NCBI RefSeq assembly: GCF_029581575.1
Contig: NZ_CP089975.1
Span: 806,001 to 870,000, forward strand
Direction: 5' to 3'
Origin: Moraxella nasibovis
GTDB taxonomy: Bacteria; Pseudomonadota; Gammaproteobacteria; Pseudomonadales; Moraxellaceae
Length of the DNA: 64,000 bases
Shown: one piece after another, positions 9,660 to 20,621 of the stretch
How positions within the stretch are numbered: position 1 is the first letter of the stretch
Layout: each line of letters begins with the position of its first letter
Made by a program: the position numbers and the translations under genes
The notes under the pieces: generated by a model
Databases searched by the model: none
What the model was told of the DNA's origin: nothing
The model's input: the letters and a program-made list of their open reading frames with translations, nothing else

Positions 9660-10997
9660 ATGAGTATTTATCAAGACCATCTTTCTAAGCGTCAAGCCCA
9701 AGAAAACTCAGCTGTTGAGCTGATTGTTGCCCTTGCCAAGCTACACGCCAATCAGGTGAATGTATTGTTCTTTGGTGAGCGTGTCAGTCTGTCTGTGGCG
9801 GATATTTTAACCAAGCACGCCAATGCAGGACTGAATGTGGCGGATACTTTGGCGCTGGCACAGTCATTGACAGTGGCGAACACGACTGTGGATTTGGGTC
9901 AGGCGGTCAAAGCCGGCAAGACGGCGGCGGATTTTGCCGATGGTCAAGAAGTGCCAGCAACAGATGTGGTGCTATATGGTTTTGGTCGCATTGGTCGTAT
10001 TTTGGCACGCCTACTCATGAGCCGTCCTGCGTCTGATAAGGGCTTACAACTAAAAGCCATCGTGGTGCGTCCAGCAGGCGAGGGCGATCTTGCCAAGCGT
10101 GGTAGCTTACTTGAGCGTGATTCGGTGCATGGTTGGTTTGATGGTAGCGTAGAGATTGATACTGCCAATAACGGCATCATCGCAGGCGGTCGCTTTATCA
10201 AGGTCATCTATGCGTCTGACCCATCAGAAGTGGATTATACCGCTCACGGCATTGATAACGCCATCGTGATTGACAACACTGGCAAATGGAAAGATGAAGT
10301 AGGTCTGGGTAAGCATTTGGCAAGTCGTGGCGTGGCAAAAGTACTACTGACTGCCCCAGCCAAAGGCGACATCAAAAATGTAGTCTATGGCGTAAACCAC
10401 AAAACCATCGGTACTGACAAAATCGTTTCGGCAGCGTCTTGCACCACCAACGCCATCACGCCAACGCTTAAAGTATTGCACGATGAATTTGGTATCGTAA
10501 ATGGTCATATGGAGACGGTACACGCCTTTACCAATGACCAAAATTTGGTGGACAACCACCACAAGGCAGACCGCCGTGGTCGTGCTGCCCCGCTAAACAT
10601 GGTGATGACTTCAACAGGTGCAGCATCTGCGGTTGCCAAAGCCATTCCTGAATTAAAAGGCAAACTGTCTGGCAATGCAATCCGTGTGCCAACGCCAAAT
10701 GTTTCTTTGGCAATCTTGAACCTAAACTTTGAAAAAGCAGTGGGTACGGCTGATGAGCTAAATGCTTTTATCAAGGCGAAATCGCAAAGCATCGAATGGC
10801 AAGAACAAATCGACTATTCAGACAGCCCAGAAGCGGTATCAACTGACTTCGTTGGTTCTGAAAAAGTGGCGATTTTTGATGCCAAAGCGACCATCGCCAG
10901 CGATAACCGTGCCACGATGTATGTATGGTATGACAACGAAATGGGTTATAGCACCCAAGTGATTCGTGTTGCCGAAGAGATGGCGGCAAATGGTTGA
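9660..10997 (+). CDS. gap: Glyceraldehyde-3-phosphate dehydrogenase, long form
   Basis: Interconverts glyceraldehyde-3-phosphate and 1,3-bisphosphoglycerate in the cytosol. The 445-residue protein has an N-terminal extension of about 100 residues before the NAD-binding Rossmann motif LYGFGRIGRILARLL. The catalytic cysteine lies in SAASCTTNAITPTLK, and the later signatures NHHKADRRGRAAPLNM and VPTPNVSLAIL are intact. This long subtype resembles the larger GAPDH of Pseudomonas and Acinetobacter rather than the 330-residue glycolytic form. In bacteria lacking phosphofructokinase it is thought to serve gluconeogenesis, but that role is inference here. AAGGAAATAGCC precedes the ATG. A strong terminator follows. 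Confidence 0.92.
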   Translation: MSIYQDHLSKRQAQENSAVELIVALAKLHANQVNVLFFGERVSLSVADILTKHANAGLNVADTLALAQSLTVANTTVDLGQAVKAGKTAADFADGQEVPATDVVLYGFGRIGRILARLLMSRPASDKGLQLKAIVVRPAGEGDLAKRGSLLERDSVHGWFDGSVEIDTANNGIIAGGRFIKVIYASDPSEVDYTAHGIDNAIVIDNTGKWKDEVGLGKHLASRGVAKVLLTAPAKGDIKNVVYGVNHKTIGTDKIVSAASCTTNAITPTLKVLHDEFGIVNGHMETVHAFTNDQNLVDNHHKADRRGRAAPLNMVMTSTGAASAVAKAIPELKGKLSGNAIRVPTPNVSLAILNLNFEKAVGTADELNAFIKAKSQSIEWQEQIDYSDSPEAVSTDFVGSEKVAIFDAKATIASDNRATMYVWYDNEMGYSTQVIRVAEEMAANG

Positions 10998-11017
10998 TTG
11001 CTTTTTATCGTGATGAT

Positions 11018-11056
11018 AAAAACCACCAAACGGTTTGGGCTGTTTGGTGGTTTTTT
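11018..11056 (+). terminator. Rho-independent terminator after gap
   Basis: A perfect ten-base stem (ACCACCAAAC with GTTTGGTGGT, 11022-11031 and 11042-11051) is followed by six T residues. Confidence 0.9.
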
Positions 11057-11064
11057 GTGAAAGC

Positions 11065-11125
11065 TTAACAAAATCAATGGGTTGTATTATAAATGTTGGG
11101 TTTTGCATTCGCTCAATCTAATTTA
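11065..11125. repeat. Degenerate copy of the dispersed GTTGGGTTT palindromic repeat
   Basis: Contains CAATGGGTTGTATTATAAATG, then TTGGGTTTTGCATTCGCTCAA, similar to other copies in the window (for example 50808-50840). It runs directly into the reading frame of the gene remnant that follows. Confidence 0.55.
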
Positions 11126-11144
11126 CTGTGCTGACCCAAATCCA

Positions 11145-11234
11145 ATGAGTGATGAAGAGCGTGAAATCTTTGAGTGGGAGAAGGATAAAATCAAGGCATG
11201 TCAAGAAATAATGGGTGATGATTGTTGTGTTTAA
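11145..11234 (+). pseudogene. C-terminal remnant of a small gene
   Basis: An open frame continues from the upstream repeat and encodes IYCADPNPMSDEEREIFEWE then KDKIKACQEIMGDDCCV. It is polar and protein-like, with no ribosome site ahead of the only ATG (11145). Its upstream part is replaced by repeat sequence, so it is probably the tail of a decayed gene. Its stop overlaps (TAATG) another 21-codon frame (11234-11299, MAKILEHQAGLKYNLEIMVFV), possibly a second fragment. I do not recognise the family. Confidence 0.35.
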
Positions 11235-11309
11235 TGGCAAAAATCCTTGAACATCAAGCTGGTTTAAAATATAATTTGGAAATTATGGTATTTGTGTAGA
11301 GTGCATGGA

Positions 11310-11474
11310 ATGTTAATGCTGCTTTGTTTTTTCATTGCAATCATGATTGTATTATGCTTAGCCATTCCTTTTGTCGGTATTCCTTTGTTGATAATGGGGG
11401 TAATTTTGTACAGCTTTACTATCGGGTTTGTTGGTTCAATGTGGGAATCTTACAAAGAACATCAAAAAACTTAA
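11310..11474 (+). CDS. Small hydrophobic membrane protein of unknown function
   Basis: A 54-residue protein made almost wholly of two membrane segments (about residues 1-18 and 20-42), with a short charged tail ending SYKEHQKT. The ATG at 11310 has only a weak GGA ahead of it; an in-frame TTG at 11292 is an alternative. It lies between gene remnants and repeat copies in a small accessory pocket. The sequence does not identify a family, and it may itself be part of a broken larger gene. Confidence 0.4.
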   Translation: MLMLLCFFIAIMIVLCLAIPFVGIPLLIMGVILYSFTIGFVGSMWESYKEHQKT

Positions 11475-11502
11475 TCTGATGCCTGCTTTTTTATCATAAG
11501 TC

Positions 11503-11591
11503 CGTAGGGCGGGTTGAGGTACGAAACCCAACAAATTCAATGAGTTACACCATAATGCTGGGTTGCGCTGTCGCCAACCCAGCCTATGGGA
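11503..11591. repeat. Dispersed palindromic repeat copy (about 90 bp)
   Basis: Begins CGTAGGGCGGGTTGAGGT, contains ACGAAACCCAACAAATTCAA, and ends GCCAACCCAGCCTATGGGA. The outer arms are imperfect inverted repeats. The same pattern, with diverged loops, recurs at 51239-51330, 54208-54325 and 55888-55998. It directly flanks the barstar-like gene. Confidence 0.75.
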
Positions 11592-11598
11592 TCCGACT

Positions 11599-12018
11599 TT
11601 AAGTCAGTAATATGTATATATTTGGTTTTTTATCTCTGGCTGCCTCTAATAATTGATGGATTGATGTATTGGTTTCTTCACATATCATCATTTGGATTTC
11701 ACTGGATATGCTCGCAAGGTAAGCCTCGATTATTAAAGTTAAAATTTGTTGTGATAAAATTGGATTTTTTCTAGAAAATTCAGACCAATTATAGATATGA
11801 ATATCATGCCAATTCATCCAATTTTCATTAAAAAAATCACACACAACATCAAACAGTGCGTCAAAGCTACGCCCGCTTACAAGGCTTGGGCTTTCCCTGC
11901 CTTTTAGTTTTTGTGAAACACGCAAAATAGCATTTTCTTTACCAGAGCAATCTTGAAAATCAATCATGATTTTTTTATTGCTTTTTGGTAATTCGCTCTT
12001 TTTGCAAAAAGTAATCAT
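11599..12018 (-). CDS. Barstar-like protein, possible orphan immunity protein
   Basis: The 139-residue protein resembles the barstar family of small RNase inhibitors. It begins with a beta strand (IMIDFQDCSGKENAILRVSQ), then the segment SGRSFDALFDVVCDFF, which parallels the conserved GENLDALWDCL helix of barstar, then a conserved-type strand ending IHIYNWSEF. A long helix follows and the end is strand-like (NIYILLT). The start at 12018 has GGGAG six bases upstream. No barnase-type nuclease or larger polymorphic toxin gene is adjacent. The gene is AT-rich compared with its neighbours and is bordered by a repeat, so it looks acquired. Similarity is judged by eye; family membership is likely, the partner unknown. 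Confidence 0.6.
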   Translation of the reverse strand: MITFCKKSELPKSNKKIMIDFQDCSGKENAILRVSQKLKGRESPSLVSGRSFDALFDVVCDFFNENWMNWHDIHIYNWSEFSRKNPILSQQILTLIIEAYLASISSEIQMMICEETNTSIHQLLEAARDKKPNIYILLT

Positions 12019-12153
12019 TTTATTCTCCCAAAAGGCTTTTTTGTCAGCCCATAGGTTGGACTTCTCTTTCTAAAACCCATCCCATCAGAATGATTTTGGC
12101 TCTCATCGCCCACGCCACACAGATTTTAATATTGTACATTATACATTCTATCA

Positions 12154-13430
<1,277 letters not shown>

Positions 13431-13456
13431 TGGCGTAAATAATCAAGGTTAATTGC

Positions 13457-14593
13457 ATGGATAATGTCATGGAAAATCAGCTCAAACGCCCAAAACGAGT
13501 CGTCGTCAAAATTGGCTCATCGCTTTTGACCAACAACGGTCGAGGGCTTGACCGCACCGCCATTTATGAATGGGCGAGGCAAATTGCCACAGTCCATGCT
13601 CGTGGTATCGAGGTGGTGCTGGTGTCTAGCGGAGCCATCGCAGAGGGCGTGGTGCGTATGAATTTGCCCGAACGCCCAAAAAAACTCCCTGCCTTGCAAG
13701 CCTGTGCGTCCATTGGGCAGATGGGGCTGATTGAAACATGGTGGCAAGCCTTAATCCAAAAGGGCGTGCAGTCATCGCAGATTTTGCTCACGCATGACGA
13801 CCTTGCCCATCGTTCTCGCTATTTAAACATCAGCCAGACCATGAATCAGCTCATTGATTGGCGTGTCGTGCCTGTGGTGAATGAAAATGACACGGTGAGC
13901 TTTGGCGAGATTAAATTTGGCGACAATGACACGCTGGGGGCGATGAGTGCCACGCTCGTGGGGGCGGATTTGTACATCATTTTGACCGACCAAGAGGGCG
14001 TATTTACTGACAATCCACGCACCAATCCTGATGCCAAACTTATTCAAAGCGAGCGAGCGATGGCGGATTATTTGTTTGAGGTGGCGGGTGATGGCGGTAA
14101 ATGGGGATCTGGCGGTATGCTGACCAAAATCCGTGCGGCGCGACTGGCTGCGATGGCAAATTGTCCGACCGTGATTGCTAATGGTAAGGTAGAGAATGTC
14201 ATTACTCGCTTGGTTGATGGCGAGAGTATTGGCACACGCCTGACCACCGACCATGCCGACCGCCTGATTGCCAAAAAACAATGGCTTGCCACACACATTC
14301 GAGTGGCAGGTACGCTCATCATTGATGAAGGGGCGGCAGGTGCCATCACTGAGCAGGGCAAATCTTTGCTGCCTGTGGGTGTGGTGGAAGTGCAGGGCGA
14401 TTTTGATGCAGGCGATGTGGTGGAAATCGTCAGCCGTCAAAAGGTGCGTCTGGCGGTGGGGCAAGTGGGCTTTGATAGCAGTCAGGCCAAGCAAATTACC
14501 CAAAAGCACACCGATGAAGTGTTGCAAATTCTTGGTTTAACGGACGATGACAAAGTGGTGATGGTGCATCGTGATGAGATGGCGCTGCTGTGA
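13457..14593 (+). CDS. proB: Glutamate 5-kinase
   Basis: Catalyses the first step of proline synthesis, ATP-dependent phosphorylation of glutamate. The amino-acid-kinase domain begins RVVVKIGSSLLTNNG and includes VSSGAIAEG, NENDTVSFGEIKFGDNDTLG and GGMLTKIRAA. A C-terminal PUA domain follows from about residue 285. Length (378 aa) is usual for the family. Two in-frame ATGs (13457 and 13469) are possible; AAGG lies before the first. The gene follows obgE closely. proA is not in the window. Confidence 0.96.
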   Translation: MDNVMENQLKRPKRVVVKIGSSLLTNNGRGLDRTAIYEWARQIATVHARGIEVVLVSSGAIAEGVVRMNLPERPKKLPALQACASIGQMGLIETWWQALIQKGVQSSQILLTHDDLAHRSRYLNISQTMNQLIDWRVVPVVNENDTVSFGEIKFGDNDTLGAMSATLVGADLYIILTDQEGVFTDNPRTNPDAKLIQSERAMADYLFEVAGDGGKWGSGGMLTKIRAARLAAMANCPTVIANGKVENVITRLVDGESIGTRLTTDHADRLIAKKQWLATHIRVAGTLIIDEGAAGAITEQGKSLLPVGVVEVQGDFDAGDVVEIVSRQKVRLAVGQVGFDSSQAKQITQKHTDEVLQILGLTDDDKVVMVHRDEMALL

Positions 14594-14629
14594 GCGATGA
14601 ATCGCACTCATCACAAATAAGCTTATGAT

Positions 14630-15349
14630 ATGAATAACAACGCATCGACAGGCACGCCACTACTCATCGCCGACCGTCTGTGCCATCAAGATGGGCAAAG
14701 ACTACTCTTAAACCAAGTGTCTTTTTCGCTCATGGCAGGTCAGAAAGTGGCGCTGCTGGGGCGCTCAGGCTCTGGTAAGTCGCTCTTGTTGCACGCATTG
14801 GCAGATTTATTGCCATTGCAGTCGGGCGAGATCTATCTGAATGACTCTTTTGGCTTAACTCATCATCCCCTAGCACCCATCAGCACAATCGACCCTAAAA
14901 TGTATCGAAGTCGGGTGGTTTTATTACACCAAATGCCAAGCCTGACGGAAGGCGCGGTGCTTGATAATCTGACATTGCCTTTTTCTTTTAAACATCATCA
15001 AGACAAAGCCTTTGATAAAGACTGGCATTTGTCGTGCTTGCAGGTTTTGGGTCGAGATGAGAGCTTTTTGAGTCGCTCGGCAGATCAGCTGTCAGGTGGT
15101 GAACGGCAGATTGTCAATTTTTTACGAAGTTTGCAGTTTGACCCTAGTATCGCATTGTTTGATGAAATCACTTCCGCCTTGGATGGTGAGACGGCTGATG
15201 CATTGATTCGCTTGACACTTGATTGGTATGGTGATGGGCTGGACAAGGCGATGATGTGGGTGACGCACACACCAGATGAGGCGGCGAAACTCTCAGCGCA
15301 GGTGTGGCATATGGACAATGGCGCCTTGAATGACGGACGGCGTGTATGA
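14630..15349 (+). CDS. fetA: ABC transporter ATP-binding protein, FetA-like
   Basis: The 239-residue ATPase has Walker A GRSGSGKS (about residues 44-51), signature LSGGERQ, Walker B SIALFDEITSALD and the H-loop WVTH. It pairs with the following UPF0014 membrane protein, so it matches E. coli FetAB (YbbLM), reported as an iron exporter protecting against oxidative stress. The substrate is inferred from that similarity only. The stop codon overlaps the next start (ATGA), indicating translational coupling. Confidence 0.82.
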   Translation: MNNNASTGTPLLIADRLCHQDGQRLLLNQVSFSLMAGQKVALLGRSGSGKSLLLHALADLLPLQSGEIYLNDSFGLTHHPLAPISTIDPKMYRSRVVLLHQMPSLTEGAVLDNLTLPFSFKHHQDKAFDKDWHLSCLQVLGRDESFLSRSADQLSGGERQIVNFLRSLQFDPSIALFDEITSALDGETADALIRLTLDWYGDGLDKAMMWVTHTPDEAAKLSAQVWHMDNGALNDGRRV

Positions 15350-16131
15350 CAACAATCACGCTAAATCTGATGGATGTTGCCCTAGCCAGTATGCTGCTGC
15401 TCGTCACGGTGGGGGTGTCGGCTTATCTAAAATTGGGATTGGTCAAGACGCTCATCATGGCAGGCGTGCGCACGGTGGTGCAGCTGTCGCTGATTGGGCT
15501 GATTTTGGCATGGGTATTTGCTCGTGAGAGTCTGTCGCAGGTCTTGACCATCTTGACCATCATGACGCTTATCGCCAGTATTTCGGTGCGTCAGCGCATC
15601 AAGCGACCTTATCAAGGGCTGCTATTTGACAGCATTGTTTCGCTAGGCTTTGCCACAGGGCTGATGACAATGATAGCCATGACGATGATTATCAAGGTGT
15701 CGCCTTGGTATCTGCCACAGTACATCATACCGATTTTGGGCTTGATTTTGGGGAATTCTTTAACCGCCATCAGCCTTACGACCAACGATTTGATCAACGC
15801 CTTGCATGATAAGCAGTCTTTGATTAAATCGCATTTATCGCTGTCTGCCACGCCCTTTGAGGCGGTGCATTTGCTTGTCAAATCAGCCGTGCTCAGCGGG
15901 CTGACACCCACCATCAACTCCATGCTTGTCGTGGGCTTGGTCAGCTTGCCGGGTATGATGACAGGTCAGATATTGGCAGGTGCCAATCCTACGCAGGCGG
16001 TGCGTTATCAGATCATCACGATGTTTTTGATCTGTGCAGGCAGTACGCTGTCTTGTGCCATTTCAGCGCTGCTCATCGTCCGCAGGTTTTTTGATGAGCG
16101 AGGCAGATTTGTGCTGCCACCGTCGGCATAG
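15346..16131 (+). CDS. fetB: UPF0014 (FetB-like) ABC transporter permease
   Basis: A 261-residue integral membrane protein with about seven hydrophobic segments. The conserved core is LGLILGNSLTAISLTTNDLI followed by a cytoplasmic loop and LVVGLVSLPGMMTGQILAGA. These are hallmarks of the UPF0014/FetB family. It overlaps the ATPase gene by four bases. Together they form a two-gene exporter unit, probably for iron by analogy with E. coli. Confidence 0.87.
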   Translation: MTTITLNLMDVALASMLLLVTVGVSAYLKLGLVKTLIMAGVRTVVQLSLIGLILAWVFARESLSQVLTILTIMTLIASISVRQRIKRPYQGLLFDSIVSLGFATGLMTMIAMTMIIKVSPWYLPQYIIPILGLILGNSLTAISLTTNDLINALHDKQSLIKSHLSLSATPFEAVHLLVKSAVLSGLTPTINSMLVVGLVSLPGMMTGQILAGANPTQAVRYQIITMFLICAGSTLSCAISALLIVRRFFDERGRFVLPPSA

Positions 16132-16200
16132 AGTGATGAAACTTGTTGAAGTCTGCCATCGTCTTGTCAGATTGGCTTTATAAAAGCACTCTTAGGTGGA

Positions 16201-16230
16201 TTGGGCTTGTTGATGGTGATGTGTTATAGT
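16201..16230 (+). promoter_or_regulatory. Likely hemE promoter
   Basis: TTGGGC (16201-16206), an 18-base spacer and TATAGT (16225-16230) preceded by TG. It lies about 110 bases upstream of hemE. Confidence 0.45.
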
Positions 16231-16342
16231 ACAATGATGCCTAAACTGCCAGATGTATTTTATTGGTTAATTTTTTAATGATTTTCAATGATTTATTGAA
16301 ATTGGCTGACTATTTTTAAATCAATTATTTTTTGGAATAATC

Positions 16343-17407
16343 ATGACAACAACTTTCCCAACCCTAAAAAACGACCGCCTACTGCGTGCTTTGCGTTTTG
16401 AGCCTGTGGACACCACGCCTGTGTGGATGATGCGTCAGGCGGGGCGATATTTGCCAGAGTACAAGGCGACTCGTGCGGAGGCGGGCGATTTTTTGAGTTT
16501 GTGCAAAGACACGGCTCGTGCCACCGAGGTAACTTTGCAGCCATTACGCCGTTTTGAGCTGGATGCGGCGATTTTGTTCAGCGACATTTTGACCGTGCCT
16601 GATGCCTTGGATTTGGGATTGTATTTTGAGGCAGGCGAGGGTCCAAGATTTCAAAAAACCGTCCGCACTGAAAGCGATATTGCCAATTTGCCAACGCTTA
16701 ACATGGCGGATTTGAGCTATGTGACTGATGCAGTGACGAGTATTCGCCATGCGTTGGGCGGACAAGTGCCGTTGTTTGGTTTTAGTGGCAGTCCTTGGAC
16801 GCTGGCGACTTATATGATTGAAGGTGGTAGCTCCAAGGAGTATCGCCATGCCAAAGAAATGATGTATGCTCGCCCAGAGTTGCTGCATGCTTTGCTTGGC
16901 AAAATCGCAGAGGCGGTAACAGAATATCTGGACGCTCAGATTGTTGCAGGGGCGGATTTGGTGCAGATTTTTGACAGTTGGGGTGGGGCGCTGGGTCATC
17001 GCCAATTTGCCGAATTCAGCCATCAGTACAACCGCCAAATCATCGCCAATCTCAAAGCCAAGCACCCAACCGTGCCAGTGGTGATGTTTACCAAAGGTGG
17101 TGGGCTGTGGGTGGATGTACAAGCTGACAGCCGAGCGGACGCACTGGGCTTTGACTGGACCATGCCACTGGATAAGGCTCGTGCGGTGCTGGGTAAGGAT
17201 AAGGCGATTCAGGGCAACCTAGACCCTGCCACGCTTTATGGTACGACCGACAGCATTCGCACGGCGGTACAAAATATGCTGACTGATGTTTATGGCTCTG
17301 GCATTCATACAGGCTATGTGGCAAACTTTGGTCATGGCATCACTCAGTGGGCAAATCCTGATCACGCCAAAGCATTTGTCGATGCGGTGCATGAGTTTAA
17401 ATTATAA
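16343..17407 (+). CDS. hemE: Uroporphyrinogen III decarboxylase
   Basis: Converts uroporphyrinogen III to coproporphyrinogen III in heme synthesis. The 354-residue protein has both family signatures: [19 protein letters not shown] near the N-terminus and the glycine-rich [20 protein letters not shown] in the middle. The catalytic aspartate lies in [18 protein letters not shown]. Length is normal. It is monocistronic, with its own promoter-like sequence and a downstream terminator. Confidence 0.97.
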   Translation: MTTTFPTLKNDRLLRALRFEPVDTTPVWMMRQAGRYLPEYKATRAEAGDFLSLCKDTARATEVTLQPLRRFELDAAILFSDILTVPDALDLGLYFEAGEGPRFQKTVRTESDIANLPTLNMADLSYVTDAVTSIRHALGGQVPLFGFSGSPWTLATYMIEGGSSKEYRHAKEMMYARPELLHALLGKIAEAVTEYLDAQIVAGADLVQIFDSWGGALGHRQFAEFSHQYNRQIIANLKAKHPTVPVVMFTKGGGLWVDVQADSRADALGFDWTMPLDKARAVLGKDKAIQGNLDPATLYGTTDSIRTAVQNMLTDVYGSGIHTGYVANFGHGITQWANPDHAKAFVDAVHEFKL

Positions 17408-17413
17408 CATCAA

Positions 17414-17446
17414 AAAAACCATCCTCCAAAGAAGGGTGGTTTTTTA
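17414..17446 (+). terminator. Terminator after hemE
   Basis: An imperfect stem (ACCATCCT with AGGGTGGT, one wobble) with flanking A and T runs. Confidence 0.75.
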
Positions 17447-17494
17447 TAAAAAAGTTTACAGTTGTACTATTTTTTGGCTATTTTTAAAAAATCG

Positions 17495-17503
17495 TGCTAT
17501 AAT
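17495..17503 (+). promoter_or_regulatory. Extended -10 promoter of fabI
   Basis: TGCTATAAT lies about 32 bases upstream of the fabI start codon, giving a very short leader. Confidence 0.65.
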
Positions 17504-17534
17504 TTGGCAAATTCTACCAAACATGGGGTGTATG

Positions 17535-18356
17535 ATGTTATTAAAAGGTCAGCGTTTTGTGGTTACGGGCATTGCCAGTAAGCTTTCTATCGCTTGGGCG
17601 ATTGCCGAGTGCTTGCACCGTGAGGGGGCTGAGCTGATTTTGACTTATCCAAACGATAAAATCAAAAAGCGTGTGGATATGGCGGCAGAGGCATTTGGGG
17701 CGGTTGCCGTGCTTGAGTGCGATGTGGGTTCGGACGATTCTATCACAGCGTGCTTTGATGAAATCAACAAAATCTGGGGCGTGGGCGACGATAAAGGTGT
17801 CAATGGCATCGTCCATGCGATTGGTTTTGCCCCTGCTGACCAGCTTGATGGCGATTTCACCACCGCCACCACGCGTGAGGGCAGTCAGATTGCTCACGAC
17901 ATTTCTAGCTACAGCTTTGTGGCACTTGCCAAGGCAGGGCGTGAGCTGCTTGCCGCTCGTCAAGGTTCGCTATTGACTTTGACCTATGAGGGCAGTATTT
18001 CGGTACTACCAAACTACAATGTGATGGGTATGGCAAAAGCAAGCCTTGAAGCGTCTGTGCGTTATTTGGCAAGCTCACTGGGCGGACAGGGCATTCGTGT
18101 CAATGCCATCAGTGCAGGTCCGATTCGCACATTGGCAGCAAGTGGCATCAAATCATTCCGCCGTATGCTGGATGTCAGTGAAAAAATCGCACCGCTACAA
18201 CGCAATGTCAGCCAAGAAGAAGTGGGTAACGCTGCCTTGTTCCTGCTATCGCCTTGGGCAAGTGGCGTCACGGGCGAGATTTTGTTTGTAGATGCTGGCT
18301 TTAACACCGTTGCCATCAGCGAGCAGATCATGGCGATGGCAGGCGATGATGAATAA
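17535..18356 (+). CDS. fabI: Enoyl-ACP reductase (NADH)
   Basis: Reduces trans-2-enoyl-ACP in the last step of each fatty-acid elongation cycle; target of triclosan. The Rossmann start is [20 protein letters not shown]. The catalytic Tyr/Lys pair is in [19 protein letters not shown] (Y-x6-K), and the second tyrosine is in LTYEGS. The open frame extends upstream to 17286 through the hemE end, but GGGG at 17525-17528 and the close -10 support 17535 (273 aa) or the adjacent ATG at 17532. Expected size is about 262 aa. Confidence 0.95.
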   Translation: MLLKGQRFVVTGIASKLSIAWAIAECLHREGAELILTYPNDKIKKRVDMAAEAFGAVAVLECDVGSDDSITACFDEINKIWGVGDDKGVNGIVHAIGFAPADQLDGDFTTATTREGSQIAHDISSYSFVALAKAGRELLAARQGSLLTLTYEGSISVLPNYNVMGMAKASLEASVRYLASSLGGQGIRVNAISAGPIRTLAASGIKSFRRMLDVSEKIAPLQRNVSQEEVGNAALFLLSPWASGVTGEILFVDAGFNTVAISEQIMAMAGDDE

Positions 18357-18386
18357 ATCCATGGACTGACTTGCCAGTCAAAGGCG

Positions 18387-18418
18387 CAAAATCTTTAGGG
18401 TTTTGCGCTTTTATTTTT
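18387..18418 (+). terminator. Terminator after fabI
   Basis: GCGCAAAA and TTTTGCGC form an eight-base perfect stem with a nine-base loop, followed by a T-rich tail. Confidence 0.8.
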
Positions 18419-18492
18419 GCCAAAAAATGATTAAAATGGCGGTTTGTGAATAGATTTTTAAATATTTTAATCAGTAAAATCAAATCAATAAC

Positions 18493-19221
18493 ATGGATAA
18501 GATTCCTAATTGGGTGCTGTGTGGGGCGGTGGTGCTGGCGTTTTGTGCTGGCATATTAAACACGACTGCCTTGATGGGCTTTACGCATGTGTCGGCATCG
18601 CATGTGACGGGCAATGTCAGCTCGCTGGCGGTGTCGGTGCTGTCTGGCGACTGGCTGAACACGAAGCTGTTTTTGATGTCCATTGCGTCATTTTGGGTGG
18701 GTTCGGTGCTAAGCGGTATGCTCATCGGTGGCAGTGAATTGCACATCAATCGTAATTATGGCTATGCGATGTATTTGGAATTTGTCTTACTGCTTGCCAG
18801 TCTTGTGCTATACATGAACGACAGTGACTTTGGGCAGATGATGATTGCGATGGCGTGCGGACTGCAAAACTCAATGGTGGCGACCTATAACGGCACGGTG
18901 GTGCGTACCACGCATTTGACAGGGACGACTTCTGATTTGGGGGCGATGGTGGGTAATTGGCTGGCTGGCAGACGGCTGGTCATGCACAAGGTGGTGCTAC
19001 AAAGTGCCTTGTGGTGGGGATTTTTTGTGGGTGGCTTTGTGGCGGTGGTGTTGTACCGTGAAGTGGGGTATTTTTCCATGCTGTTGCCGATGGCGATCAT
19101 TTTGCTGGCGGCGGTGAGTTATCAGCACATGGCTGGGTGGTATGAGCGGTGCTGGGGCTGGCTGTGCCAGTGCGGTATCGCAAAAGCGCCAGATGAAAAG
19201 TGTGATGATATAGAAAAATAA
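18493..19221 (+). CDS. DUF1275 (YoaK-like) membrane protein
   Basis: A 242-residue inner-membrane protein with about six transmembrane segments. The family features are the N-terminal FCAGILNTTALMGFTHVSAS HVTGN segment and the central CGLQNSMVATYNGTVVRTTH LTGTTSDLG motif. DUF1275 proteins have no settled function; a transport role is often assumed. The ORF begins 16 bases after an AATCAAATC stretch without a strong ribosome site. It is flanked by terminators on both sides, so it is a single transcription unit. Confidence 0.88.
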   Translation: MDKIPNWVLCGAVVLAFCAGILNTTALMGFTHVSASHVTGNVSSLAVSVLSGDWLNTKLFLMSIASFWVGSVLSGMLIGGSELHINRNYGYAMYLEFVLLLASLVLYMNDSDFGQMMIAMACGLQNSMVATYNGTVVRTTHLTGTTSDLGAMVGNWLAGRRLVMHKVVLQSALWWGFFVGGFVAVVLYREVGYFSMLLPMAIILLAAVSYQHMAGWYERCWGWLCQCGIAKAPDEKCDDIEK

Positions 19222-19222
19222 A

Positions 19223-19250
19223 GCACCCAAGATGGGGTGCTTTTTTGTGC
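19223..19250. terminator. Bidirectional terminator between the DUF1275 gene and tgt
   Basis: AAGCACCC and GGGTGCTT form a perfect stem with A and T tracts on both sides, serving the two convergent genes. Confidence 0.88.
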
Positions 19251-19264
19251 TTAAATGCTGTCAA

Positions 19265-20442
<1,178 letters not shown>

Positions 20443-20545
20443 GATTTGCGATGGTGGGTAAAAGGATTTTCATCATGGGCTTGTGGCTGCCTGATGAGAT
20501 AAATGAAGATGTCTGATACGACAAATCTGATTCTGCAAAAGCGTG

Positions 20546-20574
20546 TTGAGTTTTTAAGTGTTTTGGATTATATT
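20546..20574 (+). promoter_or_regulatory. Promoter of the RTX lipase gene
   Basis: TTGAGT (20546-20551), a 17-base spacer and TATATT (20569-20574). The predicted start of transcription falls on the operator-like palindrome just downstream. Confidence 0.5.
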
Positions 20575-20581
20575 ATAAACT

Positions 20582-20593
20582 CACCGGTCGGTG
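20582..20593. promoter_or_regulatory. Operator-like palindrome CACCG-GT-CGGTG
   Basis: Perfect five-base inverted arms around GT, inside TATAAACTCACCGGTCGGTG, placed at the expected transcription start of the lipase gene. The ACCGGTCGGT core resembles TetR-family operators. No TetR gene occurs in the window, so the regulator would act in trans. Confidence 0.5.
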
Positions 20594-20621
20594 TGTCTCA
20601 TTTATTTTCAAAGGATTGATT

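Noticed and set aside
11586-11774. Plus-strand open frame opposite the barstar-like gene
   Set aside because: It overlaps the better-supported minus-strand gene and begins in repeat sequence without a ribosome site.
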